Both the position numbers and the translations under genes were made by a program. Under the pieces are notes generated by a model that was not told where the DNA came from, ran no database searches, and was given only the letters and a program-made list of their open reading frames with translations. A DNA stretch of 39,214 bases from Rhodocyclaceae bacterium. Lineage in GTDB: Bacteria; Pseudomonadota; Gammaproteobacteria; Burkholderiales; Rhodocyclaceae. Positions 16,874-23,966 of this stretch are shown piece by piece; position 1 is the first letter of the stretch, and each line of letters starts with the position of its first letter. The DNA lies in assembly GCA_024710925.1 (NCBI GenBank), contig JANJTW010000016.1, positions 1-39,214 of the forward strand. The letters are read 5' to 3'.

Positions 16874-17946
16874 CACGCGTCGGCCGTCGGCGAGCGGTCG
16901 CAGAACATCGCGAAGGCCTTCTCGACGTACTCGCGCTGGAAGTTGCGGACGATGAAGACCAGGCGCGTATCGCGACCACCTTCGCGGTCGCCGTCGGGCC
17001 AGACCGGCAGCGCCGCCTCCGGATAGCGCACGTGCTGGACGCAATGGACGACGCGCGGCTGCGCTTCGCCGGCGACGTTCACCAGGCCCTTGACGCGCAG
17101 GATGCGGTCGCCGCAGGTCGACAGCAGGACGTCGATGGCCTCGGCGAACTCGCCCCAGACGAAGGGCCGCTCGAAGCGCAGCACGAAGCTGTGCACCAGC
17201 GCGTCGTGGCGGTTCGGGTCGTGCGCGTGGCCGGGCGGTGCGGCCTCGGCGGCGGCCGCGCGCACATCCTCCTCGGCCAGCCAGCGGCGCACGTCGGCGG
17301 TCTTCGTCGCCGGATCGTAGAAGCCGCAACCGGCCAGCGCCGACGCCGCGACCTCGCCGCGCCGCACCTCGATCTGCGACGCCCCCGGATTGAGACGGGC
17401 CAGCCGGCGGCGCAGGCCGGCGATTTCCTCCGGTGTCGCCAGATCGCACTTGGTGAGCAGCAGGCGGTCGGCCATCGCGACCTGCTTGACGGCCTCCAGG
17501 TGGCGCGACAGCTGGCCGCCGGCGTGGGTGACGTCGACGGCGGTGACGATGCCGTCGCTGCGGTAGCGCTCGGCGATGAAGAAATCTTCCATCAGCGTGT
17601 AGATCACCGGCGCCGGATCGGCCAGCCCGGTGGTCTCGATGAGCACGCGCGAGAAGGCCGGGATCTCGCGGCGCAGCCGCTTCATGAAGAGTTCGCGCAA
17701 GCTGCGCGCGAGGTCGCCGCGCACGCTGCAGCAGAGGCAGCCGGAGTCGAGCAGGACGAGGTTGTCGTCGATCTTGTCGACGAGATGGTGGTCGATGCCG
17801 GTCTCGCCGAACTCGTTGATGAGCACCGCCGCATCGGCCATCTCCGGCTGCTGCAGCAGGTGGTTGAGCAGCGTCGTCTTGCCGGCGCCGAGGAAGCCGG
17901 TCAGCACCGTCACCGGAATGGCGCGGGCCGGGTCTAGCGCAGGCAT
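16873..17946 (-). CDS. COG0523 (CobW/ZigA-like) metallochaperone GTPase, copy 2
   Basis: G3E-family P-loop GTPase of 357 aa, proposed to deliver zinc or another metal to client proteins under metal shortage. Walker A is GFLGAGKTT (residues 17-25), the metal-binding CxCC is CLCC (residues 70-73) within LDSGCLCCSVRGD, and the guanine-specificity element is TKCD. A His-containing stretch (PPGHAHDPNRHDALVH) precedes the C-terminal CobW_C domain (FVLRFERPFVWGEFAEAI, RILRVKGLVNV). The start (ATG 17946) overlaps the end of the other GTPase gene by 13 bases. The tail ends CDRSPTADA. The two copies are clearly paralogous but not recent duplicates. Confidence 0.88.
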   Translation of the reverse strand: MPALDPARAIPVTVLTGFLGAGKTTLLNHLLQQPEMADAAVLINEFGETGIDHHLVDKIDDNLVLLDSGCLCCSVRGDLARSLRELFMKRLRREIPAFSRVLIETTGLADPAPVIYTLMEDFFIAERYRSDGIVTAVDVTHAGGQLSRHLEAVKQVAMADRLLLTKCDLATPEEIAGLRRRLARLNPGASQIEVRRGEVAASALAGCGFYDPATKTADVRRWLAEEDVRAAAAEAAPPGHAHDPNRHDALVHSFVLRFERPFVWGEFAEAIDVLLSTCGDRILRVKGLVNVAGEAQPRVVHCVQHVRYPEAALPVWPDGDREGGRDTRLVFIVRNFQREYVEKAFAMFCDRSPTADA

Positions 17947-18917
17947 TTCTTCAGCCCTTCCTCGATGATTTCGCGCGGCAGGTCGCGGCCGATGAAGACC
18001 AGCACGCTGGCGCGCGGCGCCTCGTCCCACGGCTGGCCGGGGCTGGCCCCCATCAGCTGGTGCACGCCCTGCAGGATGACGCGGTAGGGCAGGTCGTCGA
18101 CGGCGAGCACGCCCTTGTAGCGCATCAGTTCGTCGCCGAAGACGCGGACGATGCCGCCGACGAAGTCCTGCAGCCGGGCGCCGTCGAAATCGCGGTCGGC
18201 GCGGAAGACGAGCGCGCCGATGCGGTCGTGATGGTGATGGTGGCCGCCGGCGAGGAAATCCGGATCGATGTCGAGCACGGCGTTGAGATTGAAGCCGCGC
18301 AGGTCGAGCAGCTCGGCGAGCGGGACCTCGCCGAAGTGCACGGTACGCTGCGGCGCGCGCGGGTTGATCGCGGCCAGCCGCCGCTGCAGCGCGGCGAGCG
18401 CCGCCGGCTCGGCCAGCTCGGCCTTGGAGATCAGCAGGCGGTCGGCGAAACCGACCTGCGCCTGCGCCGCCTCGTGCGCGTCGAGCTGGCGGTCGGCATG
18501 CACGGCGTCGACCAGCGTCAGCACCGCGTCGAGCAGGTAGCGCCGCGCCACCGTCTCGTCGACGAAGAAGGTCTGTGCCACCGGCGCCGGCTCGGCCAGC
18601 CCGGTGGTCTCGATGAGCACCCGGTCGAAGGCAAGCTCGCCGGCATCGCGCTTTTCCGCCAGCTCGCCGAGGATGCGCACGAGATCGCCGCGCACGGTGC
18701 AGCAGATGCAGCCGTTGTTCATCTCGACGATCTGGTCGTCGGCCGACAGCAGCAGTTCGTTGTCGATGCCGGCCTCGCCGAACTCGTTCTCGATCACCGC
18801 GATCTTCTCGCCGTGGTTCTCGCCGAGGATGCGGTTGAGCAGCGTCGTCTTGCCGCTGCCGAGGAAGCCGGTAAGGATGGTGACTGGGATCGGCGCGCCG
18901 GGTTGTGCGGAACTCAT
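17934..18917 (-). CDS. COG0523 (CobW/ZigA-like) metallochaperone GTPase, copy 1
   Basis: G3E-family GTPase of 327 aa. Walker A GFLGSGKTT is at residues 17-25, the CxCC motif is CICC at 70-73 (MNNGCICCTVRGDL), and IENEFGEAGID marks the switch region. A run of five His (GGHHHHHDRIGAL, about residue 247) just before the C-terminal domain is typical of zinc-linked COG0523 members. The nucleotide-specificity element is SKAE rather than NKxD. It overlaps the zur-like gene by ATGA and its end overlaps the next GTPase gene, so the three are translationally linked. An in-frame start at 19028 is rejected because it lies inside the zur-like gene. Confidence 0.88.
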   Translation of the reverse strand: MSSAQPGAPIPVTILTGFLGSGKTTLLNRILGENHGEKIAVIENEFGEAGIDNELLLSADDQIVEMNNGCICCTVRGDLVRILGELAEKRDAGELAFDRVLIETTGLAEPAPVAQTFFVDETVARRYLLDAVLTLVDAVHADRQLDAHEAAQAQVGFADRLLISKAELAEPAALAALQRRLAAINPRAPQRTVHFGEVPLAELLDLRGFNLNAVLDIDPDFLAGGHHHHHDRIGALVFRADRDFDGARLQDFVGGIVRVFGDELMRYKGVLAVDDLPYRVILQGVHQLMGASPGQPWDEAPRASVLVFIGRDLPREIIEEGLKKCLR

Positions 18918-19360
18918 ACGTTGCCCGCGTTGCATTCGGCGCAGCGGCCGGCGAGGTCGAGCTCGGCGCGTGCCAGCGTGAAGCCGCCGGGCAGCCGCGG
19001 CGGCCGCGGCGCCGGCGCGTCGAGGCAAAAGACGCGGCCGCAGGTCTCGCAGCGGAAATGCACGTGGCCGTGGTGCGCGCCGCCGGCGGCGAGCGTGAAG
19101 CGCCAGACGCGGCGCTCGTCGGCGCGCTTCACCGCGAGGCCGGACTCGACCAGCCAGTCGAGGACGCGGTAGAGCGTGACGCGGTCGAGGCTGGCGGCGC
19201 CAAGCGCGCCTTCGATGTCCTGGTGCGACAGCGGCGCCGGCGCCGCCGTCAGCAGTTCGAGGACGCGGATGCGCGCCGGCGTCGCGCGCGCGCCGGTGGC
19301 GCGGATGCGCTCGGCGAGGGCGGCGACGGCGGTTTCGTCAGGAAGGGAAAAATCCGGCAT
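18914..19360 (-). CDS. zur: Fur-family zinc uptake regulator (Zur-like)
   Basis: Metal-responsive repressor of 148 aa in the Fur family. The winged-helix DNA-binding half covers about residues 15-85, with ATPARIRVLELL and the recognition region ASLDRVTLYRVLDWLVESGL. The metal/dimer half carries HHGHVH (residues 96-101) and two CxxC pairs, CETC (104-107) and CAEC (140-143), which form the structural zinc site of Fur-like proteins. Gene context (two COG0523 GTPases, porin, metal ABC importer) argues for Zur rather than Fur or PerR. It is the first gene of the locus and its promoter contains a palindrome that overlaps the -35 box, consistent with autoregulation. Confidence 0.9.
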   Translation of the reverse strand: MPDFSLPDETAVAALAERIRATGARATPARIRVLELLTAAPAPLSHQDIEGALGAASLDRVTLYRVLDWLVESGLAVKRADERRVWRFTLAAGGAHHGHVHFRCETCGRVFCLDAPAPRPPRLPGGFTLARAELDLAGRCAECNAGNV

Positions 19361-19368
19361 GGCGCCGG

Positions 19369-19407
19369 ATTAGAGCACAAGCCCCGCTCAGATGCAACCG
19401 AGTTGCA
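19369..19407 (-). promoter_or_regulatory. zur promoter with overlapping candidate operator
   Basis: On the minus strand TTGCAT (19392-19397), a 17-base spacer and TCTAAT (19369-19374) form a plausible promoter ending eight bases before the zur ATG, so the mRNA would be leaderless or nearly so. The palindrome TGCAAC-CGA-GTTGCA (19393-19407) overlaps the -35 box. Its flank shares the motif CTCG(G/T)TTGCATC with the region upstream of the zinc importer. Confidence 0.6.
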
Positions 19408-19418
19408 AGAGCGGCCGG

Positions 19419-20003
19419 TCAGAAAAGCTCGATGTCGTCGTCGCCCTGCTGCTTGCTCCGCATCGCCTCGACGTACTGCGCCAGCGCCACCGGCACCGGC
19501 GTGCCCTGCATCACCGCCTCGAACATCGTGCGCTCGTCGGCGGTGGTGTACTTCGAACGGATGCGCTCCTGCAGGCCGACCCACTCGCGCGGGTTGAAGA
19601 TGCGCTGCTGGTCGGCGACGAGGTCGGAGAGGTCGCCGAGGCTGTGGGTGACATGGGCGAGGCGCTGCGCCAGCTTGTCGTAGAACTGGAAGGCGATCAC
19701 CGCCTGATGGACCATGCCCGACACCTGGTCGGCGGCACCGAGCAGGCGCTGCCGCGCCTCGCCGGCCTCGCCCGTGTCCGGCAGCGCGGCGACGGTCTCG
19801 CTGATCAGCCGCATGCTCTCGGCCATGCCGGTGAAGGAACCGGTGAGGACCTCGACCGAGGCGCCGCTGTCGGTCATCGCCGCCTCGATCTGGCCGGCGG
19901 CCAGTTCGAGCAGCAGCACCGTCTCGCGGACCTGGCTCCAGTTGAGGTCGGGGGCATGCGCGGAGGTGCCGCGCGGCGGAAGGTTGTCGTTCATGGTCGG
20001 CAT
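19419..20003 (-). CDS. CheZ-like / chemotaxis-associated helical protein
   Basis: Mainly helical cytoplasmic protein of 194 aa. The central region (LLGAADQVSGMVHQAVIAFQFYDKLAQRLAHVTHSL, here described as a heptad-rich bundle of about residues 88-125) resembles the four-helix core of CheZ and related CheY-phosphatases. The C-terminal tail DDDIELF resembles the short acidic-hydrophobic CheY-binding tail of CheZ, separated from the core by a flexible stretch. The canonical CheZ catalytic Asp/Gln pair cannot be confirmed by eye. No other chemotaxis gene is in the window, so assignment is tentative. Start may be 20003 or 19994; neither has a good Shine-Dalgarno sequence. Confidence 0.55.
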   Translation of the reverse strand: MPTMNDNLPPRGTSAHAPDLNWSQVRETVLLLELAAGQIEAAMTDSGASVEVLTGSFTGMAESMRLISETVAALPDTGEAGEARQRLLGAADQVSGMVHQAVIAFQFYDKLAQRLAHVTHSLGDLSDLVADQQRIFNPREWVGLQERIRSKYTTADERTMFEAVMQGTPVPVALAQYVEAMRSKQQGDDDIELF

Positions 20004-20021
20004 CCGATGCAGGATGAATGG

Positions 20022-20027
20022 ATTATA
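20022..20027 (-). promoter_or_regulatory. -10 box of the CheZ-like gene
   Basis: A perfect TATAAT on the minus strand lies 18 bases before the start at 20003. Immediately upstream a GGCGCC-CCC-GGCGCC hairpin (20032-20046) closes the preceding rlmI gene and may limit read-through. No good -35 hexamer is seen. Confidence 0.45.
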
Positions 20028-20063
20028 CGCCGGCGCCCCCGGCGCCTTGACGCCGCGTCCGCC

Positions 20064-21272
20064 TCAATCGGCCTGCACGAGCAGGCCCTTGAGGTATTCG
20101 CCCTCGGGGAAGTGCAGCGCCACCGGGTGGTCCGGCCCGGCCGACAGGCGCTGCAGGATGCGCGCGTCGCGACCGGCGTCGACGGCAGCGCCGGCGACGA
20201 TCTTCTGGAACAGTTCGAGCCCGATGCCGCCGGAGCACGAGTAGGTGAGCAGGTAGCCGCCCGGGTTGAGCAGGCGGAAGCCAAGCAGGTTGATGTCCTT
20301 GTAGGCGCGGGCGGCGCGCTCGGCGTGCGCCGCCGACGGCGCGAACTTGGGCGGGTCGAGGACGATCAGGTCGAAGCTGCGCCCTTCCTTGCGGAAAACG
20401 CGCAGCGCGTCGAAGACGTCGGCTTCCTGCCATTCGGCGCGACTCGCGTCGAGCTGCGGGTTCAGCGCCAGATTGGCGCGCGCGCCAGACAGCGCCGGCC
20501 CCGACGAGTCGATCGAGAGCACGCTGGCGGCGCCGCCGGCGAGCGCCTGCAGCGAGAAGCCGCCGGTATAGCAGAAGCAGTTGAGCACCGAGCGGCCGGC
20601 GGCGAGCGCGCGCGTCAGCAGCCGGTTGTCGCGCTGGTCGAGGTAGAAGCCGGTCTTGTGGCCGCCGACGACGTCGACGCCGAGGCGGACGCCGTTCTCG
20701 TCGATGCTGAGCGGCGGATCGTTGGCACTCGGAGCTTCGCCATGGACCCAGCCGGTGACCGGCTCCAGCCCTTCGAGCTTGCGTACGTCGGAGTCGGAAC
20801 GCTCGTAGATGCGCGCCACACCCAACGACTCGGTGGCCTTGACCAGCGCGCCGACGATCGCCTTGCGCCACTTGTCCGGGCCGGCGGCGGTGAGCTGCAG
20901 GCAGATGGTGTCGCCGTAGCGGTCGGCGATGACGCCGGGCAGGCCGTCCGATTCGCCGTGCAGCAGGCGCATGCCGTCCTGCCCGGCGAGCTGCGGCATC
21001 GCCTGCCGCCGGGCGACGGCGGCGACGACGCGGCGCTTGAAGAAGGCGTCGTCGATGGTCTCGTCGGCGTCGAAGCTCCAGACGCGCGCGCGGATCTGCG
21101 AGTGCGGACTCCACGCTGCCTTCGCCAACCGGCGGCCGTCGGCATCGACGACATCGACCGTGTCGCCGGAACGGGCACGACCGTCGAGGCGGGCGACCGA
21201 GCCTTCGAAGATCCAGGGATGGCGGCGGAAGAGCGAGCGCTCCTTGCCGGGTTTGAGGATGAGTTGCGTCAT
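20064..21272 (-). CDS. rlmI: RlmI-type 23S rRNA (cytosine-5)-methyltransferase
   Basis: Cytoplasmic SAM-dependent methyltransferase of 402 aa in the RlmI/YccW family, which in E. coli makes m5C1962 in 23S rRNA. The N-terminal PUA-like domain begins LILKPGKERSLFRRHPWIFEGSV (first ~75 residues). A central region with RLLHGESDGLPGVIADRYGD follows. The catalytic domain has the SAM loop VLNCFCYTGGFSLQAL and motif IV DLIVLDPPKF. Catalytic Cys candidates are in the YSCSGG element near the C-terminus. The ATG at 21272 is preferred over longer in-frame starts because it matches the family N-terminus and follows a -10 box. Confidence 0.92.
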   Translation of the reverse strand: MTQLILKPGKERSLFRRHPWIFEGSVARLDGRARSGDTVDVVDADGRRLAKAAWSPHSQIRARVWSFDADETIDDAFFKRRVVAAVARRQAMPQLAGQDGMRLLHGESDGLPGVIADRYGDTICLQLTAAGPDKWRKAIVGALVKATESLGVARIYERSDSDVRKLEGLEPVTGWVHGEAPSANDPPLSIDENGVRLGVDVVGGHKTGFYLDQRDNRLLTRALAAGRSVLNCFCYTGGFSLQALAGGAASVLSIDSSGPALSGARANLALNPQLDASRAEWQEADVFDALRVFRKEGRSFDLIVLDPPKFAPSAAHAERAARAYKDINLLGFRLLNPGGYLLTYSCSGGIGLELFQKIVAGAAVDAGRDARILQRLSAGPDHPVALHFPEGEYLKGLLVQAD

Positions 21273-21282
21273 GATGCCGGGC

Positions 21283-21288
21283 ATTTTA
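21283..21288 (-). promoter_or_regulatory. -10 box for rlmI
   Basis: TAAAAT on the minus strand lies ten bases before the rlmI ATG, predicting a leader of only a few bases. A -35 element is not obvious. Same arrangement as in front of regB and zur. Confidence 0.4.
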
Positions 21289-21321
21289 CGCTGACCGCTC
21301 CGCGCCGACAGGAGAAGCGAC

Positions 21322-21666
21322 ATGGACGACGATCCGCCGCAGCCGACGACGCACCGGCAGCGCCGGCGCATCCTGGTCGCCGCCGGCGCCTGCGCGGCGG
21401 CCGGCGGCGGCCTCTTCCTCGCGCAGCAGCGCCACGCGACGAAGGCCTGGCCGCACGGCACGCCGCTCGCCGTGGACATCGGCGGGCTGACCGCGGGCCG
21501 GCTGCTGACCGTCGAATGGCAGGGCCGGCAGTTCCTCTGCCCCTGCCACGCGTCGCGCTACGACCTCGCCGGGCGCGTCTTCCGGAGCGGCCCGGCACCG
21601 GCCAACCTGACCGTGCCGGCCTACCGCTTCGCCGGCGACCGGCTGGTGATCGGCGAGGACGCTTGA
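21322..21666 (+). CDS. Shortened Rieske-type protein with only one cluster-binding box
   Basis: Protein of 114 aa resembling the two ends of PetA, the Rieske subunit of cytochrome bc1, joined without the middle. Residues 12-40 contain an Arg-rich start (RQRRRILV) and a membrane/Tat-like helix. Residues 47-68 (TPLAVDIGGLTAGRLLTVEW) match the PetA neck and first strand. Then FLCPCHASRYDLAGRVF (71-87) is Rieske box 2, with Cys73, Cys75 and His76, followed by GPAPANLTVPAY and LVIGEDA as at the PetA C-terminus. Box 1 (CTHLGC) and about 80-90 surrounding residues are absent, so half of the 2Cys/2His ligands are missing. AGGAG precedes the ATG and the frame is intact. It may be a decayed gene or a protein with a new role; no cytochrome b or c1 gene is adjacent. 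Confidence 0.75.
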   Translation: MDDDPPQPTTHRQRRRILVAAGACAAAGGGLFLAQQRHATKAWPHGTPLAVDIGGLTAGRLLTVEWQGRQFLCPCHASRYDLAGRVFRSGPAPANLTVPAYRFAGDRLVIGEDA

Positions 21667-21754
21667 GCGAAGCGCCCCCCTCGCGGAGAAATCCCCGCGG
21701 GAGAGGCCGGAACGGCGGCAACCGCGCCCAGTGCGCGACCCGCCGGGGCCGTGC

Positions 21755-21782
21755 TTGAGTTCGCCGGCGCGCTGTCTATGAT
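21755..21782 (+). promoter_or_regulatory. Promoter of the orphan gene at 21804
   Basis: TTGAGT (21755-21760), a 16-base spacer and TATGAT (21777-21782) lie just upstream of a strong Shine-Dalgarno sequence AGGAGG (21790-21795) and the ATG at 21804. Confidence 0.5.
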
Positions 21783-21803
21783 TCAAGCGAGGAGGGGTCG
21801 ATC

Positions 21804-22331
21804 ATGTTCATTCTCTTCGCCACCGAACGACTGTACCGCCGCCCCCCCCGGGCGGACGACCTCCTGCACGCAGGCCGGCAGCTGCGCCACAGGGAGAGCG
21901 GGGCAGCGTCGCCGCTCGATCCGGTCGTCGGCGGCGCGCCGCGCGGTACGCGCTACCAGTTGCTGCGCGCACTGCGGGCGATGGCCAAGGGACAGGCCAT
22001 GGTCGTCGAATGCCGCATCCCGTCGCTGCTCGAGCATTTCGCGAACACCGGCAAGCGGGAAAGCTGGTTCCGGTCGCTGCGCGATACCGCCAGCTGGCAA
22101 GGGGAATCGCCCGTCGAACCCATCCTCGTTCCGGGCACCGACTTTCCCGGCGTCATCGGGCGCATCCTGCTCCGCGCCGGCTGGTGCGCACCGAGCGATA
22201 CGCCGCACTGGGTGCCGAATCTGCGCTTCTTCTACCTGACCGATCGTGGCTACGCATCGTTCGAATGCGCCCAGGCCTGGTGGTCCGAGTTGCCGCCGCT
22301 GCAGCGGATGCGCCTGATGTTCTTCGAGTAG
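21804..22331 (+). CDS. Protein of unknown function
   Basis: Protein of 175 aa that I do not recognise. The start is well supported by AGGAGG eight bases before the ATG and by a promoter-like pair upstream. The sequence is soluble and Arg/Trp-rich, without a signal peptide or membrane helix. The N-terminal part is basic (RLYRRPPRADDLLHAGRQL). The middle contains RYQLLRALRAMAKGQAMVVE and a region with several Trp. The C-terminus has FFYLTDRGYASFECAQAWW and ends LQRMRLMFFE, where LTDRGY recalls the winged-helix wing of some small regulators; this is weak. It stands alone on the plus strand and converges with xerC. Confidence 0.65.
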   Translation: MFILFATERLYRRPPRADDLLHAGRQLRHRESGAASPLDPVVGGAPRGTRYQLLRALRAMAKGQAMVVECRIPSLLEHFANTGKRESWFRSLRDTASWQGESPVEPILVPGTDFPGVIGRILLRAGWCAPSDTPHWVPNLRFFYLTDRGYASFECAQAWWSELPPLQRMRLMFFE

Positions 22332-22365
22332 GGACGGCGTTCGCGCCGCTCCGGCAGCCAGGCGC

Positions 22366-23277
22366 TCAGCCGTCCCCGGCCTTTTTCCTGGCGCGCGGAT
22401 GCGCCGCGTCATAGACCTGGGCCAGGTGCTGGAAATCGAGATGGGTATAGACCTGCGTCGAGGCGATGCTGGCATGACCGAGCATTTCCTGCACCGCGCG
22501 CAGGTCGCCGGAGGACTGCAGCAGGTGCGAGGCAAACGAGTGGCGCAGCATGTGCGGATGCACGTGCGTCGGCAAGCCGAGCAGCAGCGCGCGGCGCTTC
22601 AGCCGGGCCTGGATCATGCGCGGCGACAGGCGGCCGCCGTGCCTGCCGAGGAACAGCGCCGGCTCGTCGGCCTGGTCCGTACGCAGCAGTTCGCCGCGCC
22701 GCGCCGACCAGGCGGCGAGCGCCACGCGCGCCTGGCCGCCGACCGGAACGATGCGCTCCTTGCCGCGCTTGCCGAGGACGCGGACCTCGCCGGCGGCAAT
22801 GTCGCCGAGGCAGCCGACGTCGAGCGCGGCCAGCTCGGCAAGGCGCAGCCCGGAGGAATAGAACAGTTCGCAGATCGCCTGGTCGCGCACGCCGAGCAGA
22901 TCATCGCCGGCGGGCGCCAGCAAGGCGCTCGCCTCGTCCGGCGACAGCGCACGCGGCAGCGCCTTCGCGCTCCTCGGCGGGCGCACGCCGGCCACCGGGT
23001 TGTGCGCGCCTTCGCCGCGCACGCCGAGCCAGCGGTAGAAGCCGCGCCAGGCAGACAGCACGCGCGCCAGCGTGCGCCCGGAAAGGCCGCGGCCATGCAG
23101 CTGGGCGAGGAAACGGCGGATGTGGTGCGCCTGCAGCCCGGCAAGCGGCGTTTCGCCGGCCAGCTCGACGAGCAGCGCCAGGTCGCGGCGGTAGGCGTCT
23201 ATCGTATGCGCCGACTGCCGGCGTTGGCCGGCGAGTTCGGCAAGCCAGGCGTCGATCGGCCCGGCGGCGGGGTTCAT
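22366..23277 (-). CDS. xerC: XerC-type tyrosine recombinase
   Basis: Site-specific recombinase (303 aa) that with XerD resolves chromosome dimers at dif. The N-terminal SAM-like core-binding domain covers about residues 5-90 (SAHTIDAYRRDLALL, LSAWRGFYRWL). The catalytic domain has Arg in SSGLRLAELAAL, Lys in LGKRGKERIVPV, the HxxR box HMLRHSFASHLL, LGHAS with the second His, and the nucleophile Tyr in STQVYTHLDF. Length is standard. The start at 23277 overlaps the DUF484 gene by ATGA, reproducing the dapF-DUF484-xerC order known from gammaproteobacteria. Confidence 0.94.
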   Translation of the reverse strand: MNPAAGPIDAWLAELAGQRRQSAHTIDAYRRDLALLVELAGETPLAGLQAHHIRRFLAQLHGRGLSGRTLARVLSAWRGFYRWLGVRGEGAHNPVAGVRPPRSAKALPRALSPDEASALLAPAGDDLLGVRDQAICELFYSSGLRLAELAALDVGCLGDIAAGEVRVLGKRGKERIVPVGGQARVALAAWSARRGELLRTDQADEPALFLGRHGGRLSPRMIQARLKRRALLLGLPTHVHPHMLRHSFASHLLQSSGDLRAVQEMLGHASIASTQVYTHLDFQHLAQVYDAAHPRARKKAGDG

Positions 23278-23936
23278 GCCGTCTTCAGCGTGCGCGCGAT
23301 GGCCGCCGAGGCCATGTCGCCGAGGCGCTCCAGGTAGACGGTGCCCATGCCGGCGTAGAAGCGCTCGGTGTCGTAGGCGCCGAGGGCGACGATGCCGATG
23401 GTGCCGCCACCGGCCTTGAGCGCGATCAGCGCCTGCGAGCGGATGTTCAGCGAGGACTCGCCGAACCAGGTCGAGGTCTCGAAGCCGGCCGTCGAACCGC
23501 AGTACGGGTGCTTCAGCGTTTCGGCGTAGACCTGCAGTTCCTGGCTGACGACGGTGAATTCGGGCAAGTCCTCCAGCTCCCCGGCCGGCAGGCTCCACAG
23601 GCGGACGGCGACCTCGGGAATGGCGAAGTCCTCGCGCAGGTGGTAGCCGAGCGTGTGCATCACCGCCGGAAAGGTGTAGGCGGAAATCAGCGCGACGGCG
23701 AGGCGGTGCATCTTGTCGCTGATCGCGTCGTTCTCCTCGCCGAAACCGATCAACTCGCCGAGCTTGGCTTCGAGCTGGCGGTTCTTGTCGCGCAGCGCCA
23801 GCATCTGCCGCTCGGTGATCGAGATGGCGCGGCCACCGTGCGGGTGCGGGATGGCGATCTGCGCCATCAGGTCGGCGTACTGTTCGAAGAACTGCGGGTT
23901 GTTCTGCAGGTAATGCGCGACTTCGTCGGCTCTCAT
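23274..23936 (-). CDS. DUF484 (GAF-like) family protein
   Basis: Cytoplasmic protein of 220 aa of the DUF484 family (YigA in E. coli). The N-terminus MRADEVAHYLQNNPQFFEQY followed by IPHPHGGRAISITERQM is the family hallmark (helix, then HxxGxAVSLxERQ). A short coiled coil (LRDKNRQLEAKLGELI) leads to a GAF-like C-terminal domain from about residue 90, including SSLNIRSQALIAL and GIVALGAYDTERFYAGMG. The function is unknown, but it is consistently found between dapF and xerC, as here. It starts 30 bases after the dapF stop codon. Confidence 0.9.
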   Translation of the reverse strand: MRADEVAHYLQNNPQFFEQYADLMAQIAIPHPHGGRAISITERQMLALRDKNRQLEAKLGELIGFGEENDAISDKMHRLAVALISAYTFPAVMHTLGYHLREDFAIPEVAVRLWSLPAGELEDLPEFTVVSQELQVYAETLKHPYCGSTAGFETSTWFGESSLNIRSQALIALKAGGGTIGIVALGAYDTERFYAGMGTVYLERLGDMASAAIARTLKTA

Positions 23937-23966
23937 GGTTCGCTCTCTTTATCCTGGTTGCGGTGC

